From the NCBI GenBank assembly GCA_025938035.1, contig JAICQE010000090.1, positions 1 to 17,192 of the forward strand: a DNA stretch of 17,192 nt, written 5' to 3'. The translations under genes were made by a program, and so were the position numbers. The notes beneath the pieces are model-generated. The model was not told the origin of the DNA. It was given only the letters and a program-made list of their open reading frames with translations, and made no database searches. Of the stretch, positions 13,461 to 17,192 are shown in pieces (within the stretch, counting starts at the first letter, position 1; every line of letters begins with the position of its first letter). Source of the DNA: Vicinamibacteria bacterium (lineage in GTDB: Bacteria; Acidobacteriota; Vicinamibacteria; Vicinamibacterales; UBA2999).

Positions 13461-13478
13461 GTCCGCCTTTAGGCGGAC
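13461..13478. repeat. GTCCGCC palindrome upstream of the 336-residue secreted protein
   Basis: GTCCGCC-TTTA-GGCGGAC is a perfect 7-bp stem with a 4-base loop, followed by two further GGCGGACCTG-like units (to about 13490). It lies between the stop at 13441 and GAGGAG at 13490-13495. Read on the other strand it encodes VRLKADTT, a string typical of dispersed repeats in acidobacterial genomes. Confidence 0.75.
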
Positions 13479-13501
13479 CTGGCGGACCTGAGGAGATCGA
13501 C

Positions 13502-14512
13502 ATGACCACCACGCGTATTGCTTCACTCGGTGGACTTGTTCTCGCATTCCTCGCCATGGCCGCGAGCGCGACTGCGCAGGCCTCCCGCGTCCCGCGCACG
13601 CCCTGGGGCGATCCGGACATACAGGGCACCTACACGAACAAGTACGAGCAGGGCACGCCGTTCGAGCGTCCGCAGGAATTCGAGGGACGGCAGATCAAGG
13701 ACGTCTCCGCGGCGGAGCTGAAGGACATCCTGCAGGAGCGTCAGGACGAGGTGCTCCTGCGCACGGCGCTCGCGGGCGGCGATCCAGCCGGCAACCTGGG
13801 CGGCCCGCTGCACTGGCAGGATCAATTCGACATCACCAAGGGGAGCCGGCCGTGGTTCGTGGTCGATCCGCCGGACGGCCGGATCCCGCCGACGACGGCT
13901 GAAGGGCGCGCCCGCGCTGCGGCACGCCAGGCGGCACGGCGCGGCCGCGGTCCGGCTGACTCCTGGATCGATCGCAGCAACTACGACCGCTGCATCACCC
14001 GCGGGCTGCCGGGATCGATGATGCCGGCGATCTACGGCAACTCATACGAGATCGTCCAGGCGCCGGGCTTCGTCGCCATCCGCTACGAGATGGTGAACGA
14101 GGTGCGGATCATCCCGCTCGACGGCCGTTCGCACGCGCCGCTGCCGATTCGCGGGCATATGGGCGACGGCCGCGGCCGGTGGGACGGCGACACGCTCGTC
14201 GTGGAGACGACGAACTTCCGCGAAGAGAGCATCTATCGCAACGCGAATCCGGACAGGCTGAAGCTGATCGAGCGGTTCACGCCGGCGGCCGGCGGGCGGC
14301 TGGAGTGGAGCGTGACCGTTGACGATCCGACGACCTGGGCGCGGCCGTGGACGTTTGCGATGCCGCTGACGCTGAATCCCGCGGAGCGCATCATGGAGTA
14401 CGCGTGCCACGAGGGAAACCGCGCGATGGCCAACATGCTGAGCGCGGCGCGGGCGGACGAGAAGGCGGGACGTGCGACGGTGGCGCCGACGACGGCGGAA
14501 GGTGAACGGTGA
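13502..14512 (+). CDS. Secreted protein of an uncharacterised acidobacterial-type family
   Basis: 336 residues. ATG 13502 is preceded by GAGGAG (13490-13495). A signal peptide (1-25, ending ATA before Q26) precedes a mature protein that opens with PRTPWGDPDIQGTYTN, a start shared by many exported proteins in Acidobacteria and some Proteobacteria. Other recognisable blocks are DRCITRGLPGSMMP (about 167-180), GDGRGRWDGDTLVVETTNF (about 221-239) and RIMEYACHEGN (about 298-308). A low-complexity R/A stretch occupies 135-150. No function is known; the beta-rich blocks suggest an extracytoplasmic binding or assembly role. Homologues are often near PQQ dehydrogenases and aromatic catabolic genes, which is the setting here. 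It ends the plus-strand cluster. Confidence 0.82.
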   Translation: MTTTRIASLGGLVLAFLAMAASATAQASRVPRTPWGDPDIQGTYTNKYEQGTPFERPQEFEGRQIKDVSAAELKDILQERQDEVLLRTALAGGDPAGNLGGPLHWQDQFDITKGSRPWFVVDPPDGRIPPTTAEGRARAAARQAARRGRGPADSWIDRSNYDRCITRGLPGSMMPAIYGNSYEIVQAPGFVAIRYEMVNEVRIIPLDGRSHAPLPIRGHMGDGRGRWDGDTLVVETTNFREESIYRNANPDRLKLIERFTPAAGGRLEWSVTVDDPTTWARPWTFAMPLTLNPAERIMEYACHEGNRAMANMLSAARADEKAGRATVAPTTAEGER

Positions 14513-14538
14513 TCAGGAGGAAGGAGGTAGGAGGTAGA

Positions 14539-14575
14539 GGCCGACCTTCAGGTCGGCCTTCGAGGATGGTCGGCC
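14539..14575. terminator. GGCCGACC palindrome with a second competing arm, between convergent genes
   Basis: GGCCGACC-TTCA-GGTCGGCC (14539-14558) is a perfect 8-bp stem, and a second GGTCGGCC lies at 14568-14575. It separates the 336-residue gene (stop 14512) from the lipoprotein (stop 14578, minus). A purine-rich AGGAGGAAGGAGGTAGGAGG run precedes it (14515-14535). Position suggests a bidirectional terminator, but no T-run follows on either side and it may be a dispersed palindrome. Confidence 0.5.
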
Positions 14576-14577
14576 TT

Positions 14578-14739
14578 TCAGGATCTGATCTTCGCGATCA
14601 GGAATCCGATCAGCGCAATCACGCCGACGACCATGATCACGCCGACGGCCATGCCGGCCTGAAAGATATCGCCGACGACCTCGCATGCCGTGAGCGAGAT
14701 CGTTGTGACGAGCACGAGCAGCAATCGCAGCCAGGTCAT
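14578..14739 (-). CDS. Small lipoprotein/membrane peptide
   Basis: 53 residues from ATG 14739, set by GGAGGAG at 14742-14748; a longer frame to 14766 lacks such a site. The N-terminus TWLRLLLVLVTTISLTACEV has a lipobox (LTAC, cysteine at about residue 18), so a lipidated product anchored in a membrane is predicted. A second hydrophobic span (about 26-48, AGMAVGVIMVVGVIALIGFLIA) follows. Short proteins of this layout are widespread and functionally unassigned. Its ATG overlaps the stop of the fumarase-like ORF upstream (ATGA), so the two may be translated together. It ends next to the palindrome at 14539-14575. Confidence 0.72.
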   Translation of the reverse strand: MTWLRLLLVLVTTISLTACEVVGDIFQAGMAVGVIMVVGVIALIGFLIAKIRS

Positions 14740-15023
14740 AACTCCTCCGCGATTTGTCGTCTGCAATCACCGCGCCCGGCGCCACTTCGTCCGCGATTCC
14801 TCGTGAAAATTGCGGCGGGCAAACGGTCGAGCTCGAGGGCGTAGAGCGCCTCGGGACCGAGGTCCTCATAGGCAACAACGGACGCGGGCTCGCCGCGTTC
14901 GATTGCAGGCGCGAGGCGTGCGGCGCTGGCGTCGCGCAGCGACAGAACCGAGCCTGTCAGTTCCACGGATTTGCCCCCGGCCCGCGGGCGCCGCGGTCGG
15001 CTTCTCGAAATCCACGCGGGCAC
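14736..15023 (-). pseudogene. Possible internally deleted class I fumarase beta-subunit remnant
   Basis: A 95-codon frame from GTG 15023. Residues 17-46 (GKSVELTGSVLSLRDASAARL, then APAIERGEPA) resemble the beginning of a class I fumarate hydratase beta subunit, where GDxVxLSGxxLTxRDAAHKRL is usual. Residues 47-72 (SVVAYEDLGPEALYALELDRLPAAI) resemble its C-terminus, where FEELGPEAIYELEVKDFPAVV is usual. The roughly 120 residues that normally lie between, with GPTT and GGAAAL motifs, are missing, so the product could not be an active fumarase. The first 16 residues are arginine-rich and unlike the family. The stop overlaps the lipoprotein ATG (ATGA), and the coiled-coil gene ends 9 bp upstream. 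The alternative is a spurious frame with chance likeness; the similarity is by eye. Confidence 0.4.
14742..14748 (-). promoter_or_regulatory. Ribosome binding site of the small lipoprotein
   Basis: The minus strand reads GGAGGAG two bases before ATG 14739. It is also the end of the upstream ORF (codons E-E-L). It favours the 53-residue start over the in-frame ATG at 14766. Confidence 0.7.
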
Positions 15024-15032
15024 CTGGAGAGG

Positions 15033-15308
15033 CTACGGGCGTGGCGGAAGACGCTGAGAGATCTCGGCGAGGTGCGTGGCGATGATTCCGAGCTGCTCCT
15101 GCGTTTGCTCGAAAAGCATCACCGCGTGCGCCCGAACCTCACTGAGCCCCTGCTTCAGTTCCTCCTTCGTGGCCAAAGCCTTGAGATCCTCTTTCGTCGC
15201 AAAGGCCTTGAGATCCTCTTTCGTCGCGAGGGTTGGCAAAATCTGCTCGACGTTCGTGAGCCGTCGATCGAGATTTTTGAGTACTTCTTCCATCTCGGTA
15301 GCCTGCAT
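15033..15308 (-). CDS. Small coiled-coil protein with ATKEDLK repeats
   Basis: 91 residues, start ATG 15308 with TGAGGAA about ten bases upstream; ATG at residue 6 is an alternative. After NLDRRLTNVEQILPTL there are three nine-residue repeats: ATKEDLKAF, ATKEDLKAL, ATKEELKQG (28-54). A helical segment with hydrophobic spacing follows to about 86 (SEVRAHAVMLFEQTQEQLGIIATHLAEIS), so an extended coiled coil is expected. The T-K-E-D-L-K style repeat is common in short bacterial and phage coiled-coil proteins (DUF1640/Bdr-like), whose role is mostly unknown. It lies downstream of the GGDEF-EAL gene on the same strand, with a palindrome in the 95 bp between. Confidence 0.75.
   Translation of the reverse strand: MQATEMEEVLKNLDRRLTNVEQILPTLATKEDLKAFATKEDLKALATKEELKQGLSEVRAHAVMLFEQTQEQLGIIATHLAEISQRLPPRP
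15178..15231. repeat. 27-bp tandem duplication in the coiled-coil gene
   Basis: Two 27-bp units, starting GCCTTGAGATCCTCTTTCGT, lie at 15178-15204 and 15205-15231 and differ only in the last few bases. A third, diverged copy precedes them at 15150-15177. They encode the nine-residue ATKEDLK repeat. The high identity of two units suggests a recent duplication or strong repeat turnover. Confidence 0.85.
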
Positions 15309-15332
15309 CGTCGCAATTCCTCAGCATTTTCG

Positions 15333-15355
15333 GGATGCGGCGAGTTGCCGCATCC
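15333..15355. repeat. GGATGCGGC palindrome in the GGDEF-EAL/coiled-coil gap
   Basis: GGATGCGGC-GAGTT-GCCGCATCC is a perfect 9-bp stem with a 5-base loop, 48 bases past the GGDEF-EAL stop codon and about 25 bases before the coiled-coil ATG. Read on the minus strand it follows the large gene and could be its terminator or a dispersed palindrome; no T-run is visible. The rest of the gap (15309-15403) shows nothing else. Confidence 0.7.
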
Positions 15356-15403
15356 TACCATCGTCCGTGCTGAGGCAACAGTCGTGCTGGAGGCGGGGCG
15401 TCT

Positions 15404-17192
15404 TTACCGCACGGGCGCGGCACTGGTCGTGTGACTCCGCAGGAGACGCGCGAAGTCCTCCGGCGGAATGGGACGGCTGAAATAGAACCCCTGCATCTCG
15501 TGGCAGTCGTGCCGCTGCAGGAACGTCTGCTGCTCGGCCGTCTCGACGCCTTCCGCCACGATGCGCACGCCAAGGCTGCCCGCCAGCGCCAGGATCGCCT
15601 CGGTGATGGCGATGTCCTCCTTGTCCGACGGAATGCCCTTGATGAACGAGCGATCGATCTTCAGCACGTCGATCGGGAACCGCTTGAGCTGCGACAACGA
15701 GGAGTAGCCGGTGCCGAAATCGTCGATGGCCAGGCGCACGCCGAGATTGCGGATCGCCGTGAGCTTCGCCAGCGCCGAGTCCATGTCGTGCGACATCACG
15801 CTTTCGGTGATCTCCAGCTCCAGCAGATGCGGCTGGATCCCGGTTTCTTCGATCACCCCGGTGATGACGTTGACGAGATTCGGGTCGAGAAACTGACGCG
15901 GCGACAGATTGACGGCCATGCAGATCGGCGGCAGTCCCTGGCGCAGCCAGGCAACGCTCTGGGCGCACGCGCTGGTCATCGCCCAGTGGCCGATCGGCAC
16001 GATGAGACCGCACTCCTCGGCAATCGGGATGAAGCGTGTCGGCGAGACGGAGCCCAATTCCGGGTGCGACCAGCGCAGCAGCGCTTCGACGCCGCGGATC
16101 GCGCCGGTCTTCATGTCCACTTTTGCCTGGTAGTGCAGCGACAGCTGGTTCTGCGCGAGGGCGTCACGCAGGCAGGTCTCGATCTTGAGCTTCTCCTCGG
16201 ACCGCGCGCCGAGGTCGGGCGAGTAGAACTGAAACGTGTTCTTCCCCTCTTCCTTCGCGCGGTACAGGGCCATGTCCGCCCGCTTCAGCAATGCATTGGC
16301 GTCCTCTGCGTCGTCGGGAAAGATCGCCACGCCGATGCTGGCCGTCACCCGGCACTGCTGTCCCCCGACCGTCACCGGCTTGAGAACCAGCGACAGGAGA
16401 TGGCGGGCGATGGTGGAGGCTGCGGGCCGATCGGGAATCTCGTGCACCAGCAGCACGAACTCGTCGCCGCCGAACCGGGCAATCACGTCGCTGGACCGTA
16501 CGCTGGCGCAGAGCCTCGACGCCACGGCCTTCAACACCTCGTCGCCGCCGTCATGGCCGAGCGAGTCGTTGACGATCTTGAAGCGGTCGAGATCGATGAA
16601 CAGGACCGCAAACCGCCGGTGATGGCGGTGCTCGCGCGCAACGGCCCGCGAGAGCAGTTCGCTGAACAGCGTCCGGTTCGCCAGGCCCGTCATCTCGTCG
16701 TGCGTCGCCAGGTACTCGATGCGCGACTGCGCTTCGCGGCGGTCGGTGATGTCCTCGACGATCGAGATGTCATGCACACGGTGGCCGTCGGCTCCTCGTC
16801 TGGCTCTGACGGTCAGGTGCACCCACACCGGCGATCCGTCCTTGCGGAGGTACCGCTTCTCGGCCTTGAAGAAATCGATCTCACCAGCATGCAGCCGCGC
16901 GCGGTCCTTGTCGGTCGCATGGCGATCGTCGGGGTGCGAAATATCCCGGACATTCAACTGGAGCAGCTCCTCGCGCGTGTACCCGAGCATGTCGCACAGC
17001 TGGCGATTGACATGGACGAACCGCCCGTCGAGATCGACGTGGCTGATGCCGATCGCCGCGAGCTCGACCAGCGTCGAGTAGCGCTCCTCGCTTTCGCGCA
17101 GACGGTCCAGCATGACCGCACGTGCATAGAAGTTGCCGATTTGCGCTCCCAGCGCGTGCATCAGATCGAGCAGCTGCTCGTCAGGCTCTGGA
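15404..17192 (-). CDS. PAS-GGDEF-EAL cyclic-di-GMP protein (N-terminus cut by window edge)
   Basis: The frame is open to the right edge; before the internal ATG at 17161 ten codons read PEPDEQLLDL, and with the following GAQIGNFYAR they look like the end of a GAF domain, so that ATG is not taken as the start. Counting from that ATG: PAS domain about 20-140, GGDEF 231-235 with an upstream RxxD inhibition site (RSSD, 222-225), and EAL 359-361. The EAL domain has NLSPRQFLDP, ELEITESV, DDFGTGYSSL (480-489), KIDRSFI and AEGVE intact, so both diguanylate cyclase and phosphodiesterase activities are possible. It should convert a sensed signal into c-di-GMP change controlling surface or motile life; the signal and membrane location are unknown. 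No transmembrane span is visible in the part present. The gene is followed by a palindrome and the coiled-coil protein. Confidence 0.93.
   Translation of the reverse strand, partial: PEPDEQLLDLMHALGAQIGNFYARAVMLDRLRESEERYSTLVELAAIGISHVDLDGRFVHVNRQLCDMLGYTREELLQLNVRDISHPDDRHATDKDRARLHAGEIDFFKAEKRYLRKDGSPVWVHLTVRARRGADGHRVHDISIVEDITDRREAQSRIEYLATHDEMTGLANRTLFSELLSRAVAREHRHHRRFAVLFIDLDRFKIVNDSLGHDGGDEVLKAVASRLCASVRSSDVIARFGGDEFVLLVHEIPDRPAASTIARHLLSLVLKPVTVGGQQCRVTASIGVAIFPDDAEDANALLKRADMALYRAKEEGKNTFQFYSPDLGARSEEKLKIETCLRDALAQNQLSLHYQAKVDMKTGAIRGVEALLRWSHPELGSVSPTRFIPIAEECGLIVPIGHWAMTSACAQSVAWLRQGLPPICMAVNLSPRQFLDPNLVNVITGVIEETGIQPHLLELEITESVMSHDMDSALAKLTAIRNLGVRLAIDDFGTGYSSLSQLKRFPIDVLKIDRSFIKGIPSDKEDIAITEAILALAGSLGVRIVAEGVETAEQQTFLQRHDCHEMQGFYFSRPIPPEDFARLLRSHTTSAAPVR

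Noticed and set aside
14754..15434. 226-residue plus-strand frame opposite the coiled-coil gene and fumarase-like ORF
   Set aside because: Its repeat LEILFRRKG is the antisense translation of the 27-bp duplication, and the minus-strand frames have better composition and ribosome sites.

Overview
The window is GC-rich, gene-dense bacterial DNA that looks like a soil member of Acidobacteriota, most likely Vicinamibacteria (subgroup 6). Three things point there. A TIGR03435-type exported protein, a family largely confined to soil Acidobacteria, lies at 2022-2822. A secreted protein with a PWGDPDIQG start and a WDGDTLVVETTNF motif lies at 13502-14512. Many short dispersed palindromic or direct repeats of the kinds CACGAAGGGCACGAAG, CCACGGAGACACGGAG and GTCCGCC-N4-GGCGGAC sit between genes. 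This placement is inference from family and repeat style; there is no rRNA or other phylogenetic marker to prove it.

Left part (1-4710), housekeeping. On the minus strand, tadA (tRNA adenosine deaminase) is followed by an NfeD-like membrane protein and a stomatin/QmcA-like SPFH protein that runs off the left edge. On the plus strand, diverging from tadA across a 9-bp tandem repeat array, are a HAD hydrolase and, overlapping it by ATGA, the TIGR03435 protein. Threonine deaminase (ilvA) converges on these from the right, with a long imperfect inverted repeat in between.

Middle part (4711-14512), all on the plus strand. After a small uncharacterised protein comes a co-directional cluster: a periplasmic cytochrome c/PQQ dehydrogenase resembling polyvinyl-alcohol dehydrogenase, two tandem paralogous exported metallo-beta-lactamase-fold hydrolases, an FAD aromatic hydroxylase, an MFS importer of the aromatic-acid/sialic-acid type, a lactonase-like metallo-hydrolase, and two secreted proteins of unknown function. 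The hydroxylase, transporter, lactonase and first secreted protein have gaps of 2, -8 and -4 bp and are surely co-transcribed. The simplest inference is a peripheral catabolic pathway: periplasmic oxidation of an alcohol, uptake of an aromatic or acid product, cytoplasmic hydroxylation and lactone hydrolysis. The substrate is unknown, and an antibiotic-inactivation role for the hydroxylase is an alternative.

Right part (14513-17192), minus strand. A PAS-GGDEF-EAL cyclic-di-GMP protein enters from the right edge with the tail of a probable GAF domain. It is followed by a small coiled-coil protein with ATKEDLK repeats, a short ORF that looks like an internally deleted class I fumarase beta subunit, and a 53-residue lipoprotein/membrane peptide.

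Dispersed repeats are a theme of the window. Two of them are translated as the C-terminal tails of genes (HAD hydrolase and lactonase-like protein) and at the same time form the initiation region of the next gene through an ATGA overlap. I saw no tRNA, rRNA, transposase, integrase or CRISPR array.
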